From positions 448,798-512,797 of the forward strand of contig NC_018390.1 in the NCBI RefSeq assembly GCF_000208865.1: a DNA stretch of 64,000 nt, written 5' to 3'. The first letter of the stretch is position 1; every line of letters starts with the position of its first letter. The notes beneath the pieces are model-generated. The model saw only the letters and a list, made by a program, of their open reading frames with translations, did no database searches and was not told where the DNA came from. Of the stretch, positions 34,727 through 44,473 are shown piece by piece. This stretch comes from Neospora caninum Liverpool (Eukaryota; Apicomplexa; Conoidasida; Eucoccidiorida; Sarcocystidae). Position numbers and translations under genes: made by a program.

Positions 34727-34953
34727 GACCTTGTTCTTTTATCTTTCCAGCCCCTGCAGAGCGCGGCCACCACGCAAGCACTGCAGGGATGGGTCTCTCT
34801 GTTTTGCGCAAGTGTGTGCTATTTCCCTCGTCACAGACAGTCTTGGTTTTATTGTTCGCCGGCACCGTATCCCCTGATAGCACCCCATCGAGGGCCCAAT
34901 TTTTCCCACACTCTACCCTCGTTCAGTGGACAAACAGACCTTTTTGTCGAATC

Positions 34954-36094
34954 ATGGCGCATGTGTATTTGGCGGGCGCGACGGTCGTCGAGGCCTCATC
35001 CTCGGCATCGCAGTTTCGCCATCTGCGCGGAAACCGCTGAAATGGACACTTGCATCTAGACTGGGATTCGCTTTCTTGCTGTCGCTGTGAGCATGGCAGG
35101 ACTATCTTGTCATCAGTGTTTTGTGTGATCCAAGCAGTCGCATTCGCTCCGTACGCATAGCAAGAGAGGGAACGACGAAGTACGCCGGCGTTGGACACGG
35201 AAATGGCTCGCCAGAGCTTGTTGAAGCACCGTTGTCCGAGCAACTATCTGCACTGCAGGTAGCCTGCCACTCCGCACAACTGAACTTTGCAACGGATGGA
35301 TCGGACAACAAGCAGGTATGTCCCGAAAGCACGTCTGACATGTAGGCCTGCAAAAAAAAGATGGAAAAATCCAATCTGCCGATGTGACAATCTTTCACAT
35401 TGGATCCACGGAAGGCGTGGATTGGGCGAATGTGCCAGAGTATAGTATCAACACGGCGAAGAAGTTGAACATCCCGGCCATGAATCTCCCCTACACCGAC
35501 AAAAAGTGCATTATGGGGCGCTTAGATACTAACAAATCGAACACCAACTGTAAGTTGACTGTGGCCGTTGCGGCCAGAGCAAGTGTGACTGACAAGACTG
35601 TCACATTTGCGTACAGGAAAAATAGCGATCAGATACATCAATCCATCAAGCTGGGTCCGTCGCACAACAGATTCACTCTGGTGTGCCGAGGCGGTGCAGA
35701 AATTCTCCCCACGCAACACCAGAGCACGTTCTGTCGCAGTAAGGACGGAGTGGGCGCCGCCAAGCACTGCAGTGGAAACTACACAGATGTTGTCCCAGCT
35801 TATGAGGATACATGGTGGGAGGAGACCACGGATAAAACCTCATACAGTCTGGTGATTCCTTCGGACGGTTTTCCGGAGGAGGAGACGAAGATTACGGTTG
35901 GTTGCCAGAAGAAGACTGCTGAGTCATCCAACAATGCCCGGGATGAGGCTGTATCGGATTCACCGACTGTTTGCAGCGTCGATGTCACGATTGAGGGTGT
36001 CACTTCGTCGGCAGCTTCGTCTGTGTGTAGGGTCGAGATGTGTTCCTTGGTTATCGGCTTGGGGGTGATGTCGACTTCGGTTGCCTTTTTGTGA
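34954..36094 (+). pseudogene. SRS surface antigen pseudogene (array gene 7)
   Basis: A start of SRS type (M-A-H-V-Y-L-A-G-A-T-V-V-E-A) hits a stop after ~28 codons, in the signal region. Further SRS sequence follows in other frames: a piece with K-Q-V-C-P-E-S-T at about 35310, then an open stretch 35384-36094 covering the end of domain 1, domain 2 and a GPI-type tail. Family cysteines are lost: the V-G-C-L motif reads M-G-R-L and T-C-A-Y-G reads T-F-A-Y-R. The tail segment S-S-N-N-A-R-D-E-A-V-S-D-S-P-T-V-C-S is nearly identical to array genes 3 and 6, whereas E-E-T-T-D-K-T-S-Y-S-L-V-I-P-S-D resembles the plus-strand genes 8 and 9. The gene is broken but still mosaic. Confidence 0.85.
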
Positions 36095-36482
36095 TGTGAC
36101 CCGAGTTCGCTGTCTGGCACTGTGTATGTTTTGAAACAGATGTGCCCGACTGCAGCTCTTATTGTGAGGCAGACTGAGTTTTGACTTTGTATTTAGACTC
36201 CCTTCCCGCCACTGTCGACTGAAACGTATTTGACGTGGTGTTGTTGCTTGGTCGTGTTCCCGGTTTCTGCCATCCGTAGATCGGACCAAGTCTGCCTCAC
36301 TGCTCCCCAAGTGGGATGCCATTTCGGTTGCTTGCGTGTGATGCAGAAGATAGTGCTCTGTTTCCGTTGTACTTTCGTCTTTACTTCCCGTTCGCTCCAG
36401 CGTAAAGCGTGCCAAACAAGCCCCGCGGCGAGGAGGTCCGTTGTTTCTTGCAAACACCATTTTGCTCATTTGTTCACATGCT

Positions 36483-36582
36483 NNNNNNNNNNNNNNNNNN
36501 NNNNNNNNNNNNNNNNNNNNNNNNNNNNNNNNNNNNNNNNNNNNNNNNNNNNNNNNNNNNNNNNNNNNNNNNNNNNNNNNNN
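36483..36582. other. Assembly gap (100 N)
   Basis: Exactly 100 N, a conventional placeholder for a gap of unknown size. Its right edge coincides with the left edge of the duplicated unit that begins at 36583. Confidence 0.99.
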
Positions 36583-39245
36583 CTGCATCCCCTCTCACTC
36601 TCTTCCAGAGTACCGGCGGCTCAGAGGAGGAGTGCAGCCCGGACGGGTAACGGGGGCTGGTCGCGTGTCCCGGGCTGGGGGCGAAAACGTCAGCGGGCCG
36701 CGCCGTTGTCTTTGAGGAAGGACGGGCGGCAATCGGGTACGCGAGAGCTCCCACTGTCGCGAAAGAGAAACGATTCCGCAGTTTTGTGTTTCGCAGTCCT
36801 TGTTGCATGCCCGACAGAGTACATTGCTTTTCTTTCCAACAAAGGTCAACGCCTATCTTGCGCATCGGACACGGGCAGACTGTGACGTTAAGACTCGGGG
36901 GCACGTCTGCAGTATTCTCACTTTTTCAAACCTCGCAGACCCCCGAAGCTGTCAATGATTGCGGGCGCAGTGCCATCTCTCCGACTCACCTGCACGTTGT
37001 CACCGGATTCATCGAGAGTGTGGCGTTCTGCTTCTTTCCGACATTGTATCCTCTTATAGCCTTGCATTTACCGTACCTCTCGAGTCCGATTCACCGCACA
37101 TTGCACCCGCTTGAATAGTAACAAAATTTTTTGTGACGGCTATGGCGCATCTCCTGCAAGCAGGCGCGACCCGCTTTGGGGTCTCTTCGTCGGTGTCGCA
37201 CTTTTCCCTCCATCACCAAGTGCAACTGAAGCTCCGACTTGGTCCTCGAATAGTTTTGACCCTTTTACTCCTCGTCGCAACCACATCACAGCTGTGTGGC
37301 GACAGTACTTTTTTCACGACTAACGGAGCCGTTGCTCAAAAAACTGCGCCGTTCAGATGCGAGGATATTGATAACGGGACACAGTGCACGTGCGAGGCAA
37401 CCTCCAGTGAAAGTGCAATTACTGCAACGCTATCTGCAACTAGGTCTGTGCTGCAGTTGCTTTGCAAAACCGGTTTAACATGGACACCAGCCGGAGCGGA
37501 CAACAAGCAAGTATGCCCAGAAACCACAACCGACCTGAAGCAGTGCACGAAGGGTGGAGGCGAGCACCAATGTATTGATGTTACAACCTTGCTCGCTGGC
37601 TCCACCGATGATATCAAATGGAGAGAGGTTACAGGAGTTCCACCGACCGCTGATAAAAGCAAGATACTAACCATTCCGGCCGCGAATCTCCCCTACTCCG
37701 ACAAAAAATTCATTGTTGGTTGCCTCTCTAGTGATCAAAGCACATCCAAATGCAAATTGACAGTGACGCTTGAGGCGAGGCCAAGTGTGACAGAAAAAAA
37801 CCATACCGTTACATGTGCCTACGGAAAGACTAGCAATCCCACACACCAAACCGTCAAGCTAAGCCCGTCGCAAAACAGCTTCACTCTGGTGTGCGGAAGC
37901 GAGGGAGAAGTTCTCCCGACGAAATACCAGGACACCTATTGTGGCAGTAAGGACGGAGAGAGCGCCGCCGCCAAGCAGTGCAGTGGCAACTACACAGAAG
38001 TTATACCAACTTACGAAAACACATGGTGGGAGGAGACCAAGGATAAAACCTCATACAGTCTGGTAATTCCTTCGGACAGTTTTCCGGAGGAGGAGACGAA
38101 GATTACGCTTGGGTGTCAAAAGAAGGCTTCTACGTCAGGCGACAGAACCAGAGAAGAAGCGACAGCAGCTGCGTCAACTGTTTGCACCGTGGACGTGACG
38201 ATTGAGGGTGTGACATCGTCGGCGTCCCTGTCTCGGGGTATGGATGGTGTGCTTTTCTGGGTTGTGGGTTTCGGGGCGATGTCGATTGCATTTGCATGCT
38301 TGTGATGTGATTTGATTTCGGTGACTCGTGCTGGGTGTTGAGTTGAGGATGCTGGCCTCACTTTGAAGCCCTGAAGGTGAAGTAATTTCAGGTCCATGCA
38401 TATTCTTTAGAATTGAATCCCCGCCGCTGACTACGGAAATATAAATGACGTAAACCTTTTGCGTCACCGGTGTACCCGTTTCCGCTCTTCTCACTCTGGG
38501 GCCAAACCCGCCTCACTGTGCCCCGATGGCGTGCCAATTTTTTTTGCGCTAACGCCCATGTGATGGAGAATTAAAAAAAAACGGTGCTGTCTCTTCGCAC
38601 TGCCGTCTCCAAATCCCACTTGGTCTTGCGCGGAGTGTTCCAAGCCGGTGCTGCTGTGAAGAGCTGTGCTGGTGCGCGAACACATGTGCTTTTTCCCAGT
38701 ACACCTAGCTGCGTTTACGTCGGCCTCTAAAAGGTTGTTGACTGTTCGGGTTTGCGGGTTCTCACCTCCAGCTATGTGGGGCGTGAGGAACAGTGTTGCC
38801 TCTCCTCAGGGATACCTCTGGAAGGAGCGCGTTTCCTATCGTTTTACCGCCTGTTTCAAGATGAAATAGTATGCACCACCATTTCAAGGAAAGACTCATC
38901 CAACCTTCCTATTCCCCACATGCACTACCCTCAGCCCTTCCGGCAAACAGCGCTATGGTAGGGCGGAGAAGAAATTCATTTGTTTATAGTTAAAATATTC
39001 TGTAGCGCCTCACGTCCGGCCTGTGGGGCTATCTTCTTGTATCTGGCAGTGCCTTCCCTGAAAGAGATCACATGTATGATCTCAGTGACTTTGTAGTATT
39101 TCCATAAGCGAATTCCACTGAAGGACTTCACTCCGTCAGTCTTTGAGGCCGGGATGTCCGCGTCATCTGGCGACTGTTGTCTTTTCTCAAGGATACTGAT
39201 AGCAGATCATACAATGTATCCCCATGCATTGCTGACAAATCAACA
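36583..39245. repeat. Duplicated SRS unit, copy 1
   Basis: Matches 40474-43139 in direct orientation with an offset of about 3.9 kb, covering the upstream region, SRS gene 8 and about 0.9 kb of 3' flank. Identity is very high, apart from two patches inside domain 1 and part of the upstream region. Confidence 0.85.
37142..38305 (+). CDS. SRS-family GPI-anchored surface antigen (array gene 8)
   Basis: 387 aa, single exon on the plus strand. It starts M-A-H-L-L-Q-A-G-A-T-R-F-G. A hydrophobic signal segment lies at about 33-50 (R-I-V-L-T-L-L-L-L-V-A-T-T). Two SRS domains with the family cysteines follow, then a C-terminal hydrophobic tail (V-L-F-W-V-V-G-F-G-A-M-S-I-A-F-A-C-L) fitting GPI attachment. 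The 3' half and about 170 bp of 3' flank look identical to gene 9. Domain 1 differs in two patches: around C-T-C-E-A-T-S-S-E-S and around K-Q-C-T-K-G-G-G-E-H-Q-C. Confidence 0.93.
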   Translation: MAHLLQAGATRFGVSSSVSHFSLHHQVQLKLRLGPRIVLTLLLLVATTSQLCGDSTFFTTNGAVAQKTAPFRCEDIDNGTQCTCEATSSESAITATLSATRSVLQLLCKTGLTWTPAGADNKQVCPETTTDLKQCTKGGGEHQCIDVTTLLAGSTDDIKWREVTGVPPTADKSKILTIPAANLPYSDKKFIVGCLSSDQSTSKCKLTVTLEARPSVTEKNHTVTCAYGKTSNPTHQTVKLSPSQNSFTLVCGSEGEVLPTKYQDTYCGSKDGESAAAKQCSGNYTEVIPTYENTWWEETKDKTSYSLVIPSDSFPEEETKITLGCQKKASTSGDRTREEATAAASTVCTVDVTIEGVTSSASLSRGMDGVLFWVVGFGAMSIAFACL

Positions 39246-39249
39246 TTCG

Positions 39250-39500
39250 GGTGCGAATACGAAGGTCTAGGATCAGAAGCCTCTTTTGCTCGAGTCTCTT
39301 CTCGTACCGACGCTATCCAAACGACCACGAGATTCATATCAAACTTTCAAGAGAGATTCAGTTTCGCTTGCGTGTGGCGAATCTTTGCTGCATCCCTTGC
39401 ACCCGTGCACAGACGAAGAGAGAAGAACACTGGAAGACCTGCGTGTGCTCCCTCAAGTGATACTAGCCTTCGTCGGATGCTGCAGACTGGCCTGTCACAA
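39250..39500. repeat. Segment shared with the front of the SRS remnant at 44.4 kb
   Basis: Runs from TAGGATCAGAAGCCTCTTTT through GATGCTGCAGACTGGCCTG and matches 44230-44473. In this copy the match ends at GAAAG and no SRS domain follows; in the other copy SRS domain 2 begins there. Confidence 0.75.
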
Positions 39501-40473
39501 GAAAGTGCTGTGTCTTACCACGTAAAACTGTGCTACCACACTCCGGACACAATGCGACCCTCCGCAGCGCAGTCACACACTTATCTAGGGAAGAATGCGT
39601 CGTCCCACGAACGACCTGGAGAGACAAAGCTACCTAGCTGACGGCCTCGATGTACCTTTGTCTACATACGCACGGAGGAACAGGGGGTGATGAGAGGGTC
39701 CGGCGCCATACAGTGGTTGGCAGTAGCTAGAACGGGCTTTCTAGCAGTGATTTATGCTTCTCTTGATACTACTGTGCATTCAATCAAGTTAATGGTAGCT
39801 CCCGCTTTGCATGCTTCTCTCCGCGACTCACAATCTCCCTCTGTGTCACTCATTCGCGCTTTTCGTGGGATTCTCAAGTCAGATGAGGGAATTTGAAGGA
39901 CCAGGCTCCAGCCTTGAAAGTCCAGAACCATAAGGACAGCGCGTGGTTGCTATTGTGCGAGAAGACAGCCAAATATCGAAGTCTGCTCATCCTTTGTACA
40001 GTCAGTTTCCCACGGTCTTCCCATTCCCAGATTGACCTGTAATCGCACCCCTGCAGGCATCTGTGCCTCGCCCACCTGACAAGACACTTTCGATATCCCC
40101 CGCACCAGCGCCGTCCAGCTCCCCTCTCCCGGCGTCCTGGCGGGCCTCGACCCTGTCTGTAATCCTGATGAAAGACGCCAGGAATGTCTCAAGATTCACT
40201 GTACCTCAACTCGAAACAAAATGTTGCAAACCTGTGGGTGCACATGCCACGAAAGTAGTCTTCACCTAATATGTCCGTCCAAATATATAGGCTGCCGAGC
40301 TGTTGCAGCGCGACCATGTCGACAAGACACGCAGCGTGGCAGAGTCACTCCACTGAGGGCAGCGGCTCGACTTCCTCTCACACCATCCCTCGACACCCCA
40401 GATTGCCCGTCAGCTAAAATGATAAGAAAAATCTCAACGACACACCACGTGCGCGTGCAGAAGATGTGGCCAG
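39501..40473. other. Intergenic DNA between SRS genes 8 and 9
   Basis: No supported gene. Open frames are short and without recognisable motifs. It holds the far upstream region of SRS gene 9. Confidence 0.4.
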
Positions 40474-43139
40474 TTGCATCCCCCCTCACTCTCTTCCAGA
40501 GTACCGGCGGCTGAGAGGAGGAGTGCAGCTCGGACGGGTAACGGGGGCTGGTCGCGTGTCCCGGGCTGGGGGCGAAAACGTCAGCGGGCCGCGCCGTTGT
40601 CTTAGAGGAAGGACGGGCGGCAATCGGGTACGCAAGAACTCCCACTGTCGCGAAACAGAAAACGGTTCCCGAGTTCTGTGTTTCGCAGTCCTTGTTGCAT
40701 GCTCCACACAGTATACGTTGCTTTCCTTTCCAACAAAGGTCAACGCCGATCTTGCGCATCGGACATGGGCAGACTGTAACGTCAAAACTCCATTTTGGGC
40801 ACGTCTGCAGTATTCTCACTTTTTCAAACCTCGCAGACCCCCGAAGCTGTCAATGATTGCGGGCGCAGTGCCATCCCTCTGTTTCACTTCCACGTTATCA
40901 GCTGAATCGTCGAGACTGCGGTGTTTCGTTTGTTTCCGACATTGTATCCTCTTATAGCCTTGCATTTACCGTACCTCTCGAGTCCGATTCACCGCACACT
41001 GCACCCGTTTGAATAGTAACAAAATTTGTTTGTGACGGCTATGGCGCATCTCCTGCAAGCAGGCGCGACCCGCTTTGGGGTCTCTTCGTCGGTGTCGCAC
41101 TTTTCCCTCCATCACCAAGTGCAACTGAAGCTCCGACTTGGTCCTCGAATAGTTTTGACCCTTTTTCTCCTCGTCGCAACCACGTCACAGCTGTGTGGCG
41201 ACATTACTTTCTTCACGACTAACGGAGCCCTTGCTCAAGATACTGCGACGTCCAGATGCGAGGATATTGATAACGGGACACAGTGCACGTGTGATAAGGT
41301 TAGTGGAAATCAACAGGATCTTACGGCAACGGTATCTGCAACTAGGTCTGTGCTGCAGTTGCTTTGCAAAACCGGTTTAACATGGACACCAGCCGGAGCG
41401 GACAACAAGCAAGTATGCCCAGAAGCCACAGATGACCTGAAGAACTGCAAGAAGGATGGTGGTAAGCCTACATGTATTGATGTCACGACCCTGCTTGCTG
41501 GTTCCACCGACGGCATAAAGTGGCAAGATGTTACAGGAGAGTCGCAGGGCAATACTAAAGGCAAGCAACTAACCATTCCGGCCGCGAATCTCCCCTACTC
41601 CGACAAAAAATTCATTGTTGGTTGCCTCTCTAGTGATCAAAGCACATCCAAATGCAAATTGACAGTGACGCTTGAGGCGAGGCCAAGTGTGACAGAAAAA
41701 AACCATACCGTTACATGTGCCTACGGAAAGACTAGCAATCCCACACACCAAACCGTCAAGCTAAGCCCGTCGCAAAACAGCTTCACTCTGGTGTGCGGAA
41801 GCGAGGGAGAAGTTCTCCCGACGAAATACCAGGACACCTATTGTGGCAGTAAGGACGGAGAGAGCGCCGCCGCCAAGCAGTGCAGTGGCAACTACACAGA
41901 AGTTATACCAACTTACGAAAACACATGGTGGGAGGAGACCAAGGATAAAACCTCATACAGTCTGGTAATTCCTTCGGACAGTTTTCCGGAGGAGGAGACG
42001 AAGATTACGCTTGGGTGTCAAAAGAAGGCTTCTACGTCAGGCGACAGAACCAGAGAAGAAGCGACAGCAGCTGCGTCAACTGTTTGCACCGTGGACGTGA
42101 CGATTGAGGGTGTGACATCGTCGGCGTCCCTGTCTCGGGGTATGGATGGTGTGCTTTTCTGGGTTGTGGGTTTCGGGGCGATGTCGATTGCATTTGCATG
42201 CTTGTGATGTGATTTGATTTCGGTGACTCGTGCTGGGTGTTGAGTTGAGGATGCTGGCCTCACTTTGAAGCCCTGAAGGTGAAGTAATTTCAGGTCCATG
42301 CATATTCTTTAGAATTGAATCCCCGCCGCTGACTACGGAAATATAAATGACGTAAACCTTTTGCGTCACCGGTGTACCCGTTTCCGCTCTTCTCACTCCG
42401 GGCCACGCCCGCCTCAATGTGCCCCGATGGCGTGCCAATTTTTTTTGCGCTAACGCCCATGTGATGCAGAATTAAAAAAAACGGTGCTGTCTCTTCGCAC
42501 TGCCGTCTCCAAATCCCACTTGGTCTTGCGCGGAGTGTTCCAAGCCGGTGCTGCTGTGAAGAGCTGTGCTGGTGCGCGAACACATGTGCTTTTTCCCAGT
42601 ACACCTAGCTGCGTTTACGTCGGCCTCTAAGGCGCTGTTGGCTGTTCGGATTTGCGGGTTCTCTCCTCCAGCTATGTGGGGCGTGAGGAACAGTGTTGCC
42701 TCTCCTCAGGGATACCTCTGGAAGGAGCGCGTTTCCTATCGTTTTACCGCCTGTTTCAAGATGAAATAGTATGCACCACCATTTCAAGGAAAGACTCATC
42801 CAACCTTCCTATTCCCCACATGCACTACCCTCAGCCCTTCCGGCAAACAGCGCTATGGTAGGGCGGAGAAAAAATTCATTTGTTTGTAGTGAAAATGCTG
42901 TGTAGCGCCTCAAGACCGGCCTGTGGGGCTATCTTCTTGTATCTGGCAGTGCCTTCCCTGAAAGAGATCACCTGTATTAAATTAATGGCTATGCAGTACA
43001 GTCGTAAAAGCATCTTCCATCCGTCAGGCTGTTGAAGGCGGGATGGCCGCGTCATCTAACGACTGCTGTCTTTTCTCAAGGATACTGATAGCAGATCATA
43101 CAATGAATCCCCATGCGTTGTTGACGAATCAACAATCAG
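40474..43139. repeat. Duplicated SRS unit, copy 2
   Basis: Second copy of 36583-39245. The match is interrupted at about 43140 by a ~1.08 kb insertion and resumes at about 44219. Confidence 0.85.
41041..42207 (+). CDS. SRS-family GPI-anchored surface antigen (array gene 9)
   Basis: 388 aa, single exon. The signal region is nearly identical to gene 8 (one Leu/Phe change in the core), and the second half, including all of domain 2 and the GPI-type tail, looks identical. It differs from gene 8 in domain 1 in two blocks: C-D-K-V-S-G-N-Q-Q-D-L-T after the C-T-C motif, and K-N-C-K-K-D-G-G-K-P-T-C followed by Q-D-V-T-G-E-S-Q-G-N-T-K. The start context is TGACGGCTATGG, the same in both copies. Confidence 0.93.
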   Translation: MAHLLQAGATRFGVSSSVSHFSLHHQVQLKLRLGPRIVLTLFLLVATTSQLCGDITFFTTNGALAQDTATSRCEDIDNGTQCTCDKVSGNQQDLTATVSATRSVLQLLCKTGLTWTPAGADNKQVCPEATDDLKNCKKDGGKPTCIDVTTLLAGSTDGIKWQDVTGESQGNTKGKQLTIPAANLPYSDKKFIVGCLSSDQSTSKCKLTVTLEARPSVTEKNHTVTCAYGKTSNPTHQTVKLSPSQNSFTLVCGSEGEVLPTKYQDTYCGSKDGESAAAKQCSGNYTEVIPTYENTWWEETKDKTSYSLVIPSDSFPEEETKITLGCQKKASTSGDRTREEATAAASTVCTVDVTIEGVTSSASLSRGMDGVLFWVVGFGAMSIAFACL

Positions 43140-44218
43140 GTTTTTAAAGCTTCCGGGTTTAAGCTTAAATGTACAGATGGACATGATTAATCCTTGTACG
43201 GTTTGTACCTATTTGACACCTCAGTTTCTAGGGTGATTTCCTTCATCGACACTCGGTGAGGAACTTTCAGTTATCGACTAGCAATGGCATTACCCGTGCA
43301 ACTCTTGGCAACACGGCTGACACATGCAGAGTTCGACAGGTTTACTGAGGGTGGGGGTTACCGATATGCATGAGAAGCATCTTCAGTGCATGTCTCATTT
43401 CGTTTTTGTGAGCTAGGCCATCTATTGTCGAGAAAAGGGGGTATACATTTTCACGACGTCTGTCACAAGTTCTTTATGAGCCTTTCGCATTGACACAGCC
43501 AGCAAAAGTGGAGAGCCAGCATAAGGAGAATGCTGGGCCGATCATCAGGTCTCTTAAACTTTCCATCGTGCAAGTCTAACAGATTCAAAACCGTGTCCAT
43601 ACAATCGTGCACGGTTCTTCAGCCACCCCACATCCGGGAAAAACGTGGCAGAAAACTGTAAGATATATAGCTTTTTCAATAGCAATCTAATAAATTAATG
43701 TAACAGTTAATTTAACTCTATCTCCAGGAAGAGTCATTTTTGTGCTAGTTTCTTTTGTATTTGAAGCAGATCTTATAGAACTTGAAATATTTATAGTATA
43801 TACATAATATAGGCACACTATAGAGGCATGGGAAGGAAGACTGCGTATCGCAGTCGCGGCTGACCACGAGCGTCTCTGTGTGTGTCCAGATGTCCTGGAA
43901 AAATCGCTGGCTCAGCAGACGCCCAGAGGTTCTGAGGACAGGTAGGCACTAGAGGAGAGTCGCCATCGGGTTCTTACAGGCAGCCAAAACACTTCCCACC
44001 GGTCCACGTTCCGTGGGAATCCATCGAGACAAGATGTGGGAATCACAAGCGAGACTCTGCGCAGCTTGGGACTAGTGACAGCAGCCTGTTTGCCAGACTC
44101 GATCCGCCGGTAGCAACGCAACACCAATTCGACTGTACCACCACAAGGTGCCAGAAATGATGAGATCGTGACTGACTCGAAATCGTTTGTCAGCAGGAGC
44201 CCACACCCCGATAGCGTG
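43140..44218. other. ~1.08 kb insertion relative to the sister unit
   Basis: Sequence on both sides is continuous in the sister unit (around 39240-39260), so this segment was gained here or lost there. No ORF of note and no terminal repeats were seen. It contains the AT-rich plastid-like fragment at 43667-43816. Confidence 0.6.
43667..43816 (-). pseudogene. Nuclear fragment resembling apicoplast tufA (EF-Tu)
   Basis: On the minus strand one frame reads Y-V-Y-T-I-N-I-S-S-S-I, later S-T-K-M-T-L-P-G-D-R-V-K-L-T-V-T-L-I-Y, then a TAG in place of the expected Pro codon, then I-A-I-E-K. This follows the start of EF-Tu domain III: the T-T-D-V-T-G-type strand, then M-P-G-D-x-V-x-x-T-V-x-L-I-x-P-I-A-I-E-K. 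The stretch is about 70-75% AT with plastid-like codon use (AAA, TTA, ATT), unlike its surroundings, and the match stops abruptly on both sides. Most likely a plastid DNA insertion (NUPT) of ~150 bp, not a functional gene. The assignment rests on motif recognition, not a database search. Confidence 0.7.
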
Positions 44219-44473
44219 CGGAAAGCGAATATGAAGCTCTAGGATCAGAAGCCTCTTTTGCTCGAGTTTTTCTTCTCGTACCGACACTATCGAATCGAAC
44301 AATCGAATCATATCAAATTTCAAAAGAGAATCAGTTTCGCTTGCGCGTGACAAACCTTTGCCGCATCCCTTACACCCGTGCACAAACGAAGAGAGAAGAA
44401 CACTGGGAGACTTGCCTGTGTTCCCTCAAGTGCTTCTAGCCTTCGTCGGATGCTGCAGACTGGCCTGACACAA
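44219..44473. repeat. Second copy of the segment at 39250-39500
   Basis: Resumes the match to the sister unit after the insertion. It ends at CAAGAAAG, where the SRS domain 2 remnant begins. Confidence 0.75.

Larger units (their letters stand above)
32380..34953. other. Head-to-head region where the SRS array reverses orientation
   Basis: The 5' flank of array gene 6 (about 32400-32690) and that of the plus-strand pseudogene (about 34640-34950) are homologous in opposite orientation. The ~2 kb between them is largely unique, with no supported gene. An open frame at 33745-34224 has no recognisable domain. Confidence 0.55.
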
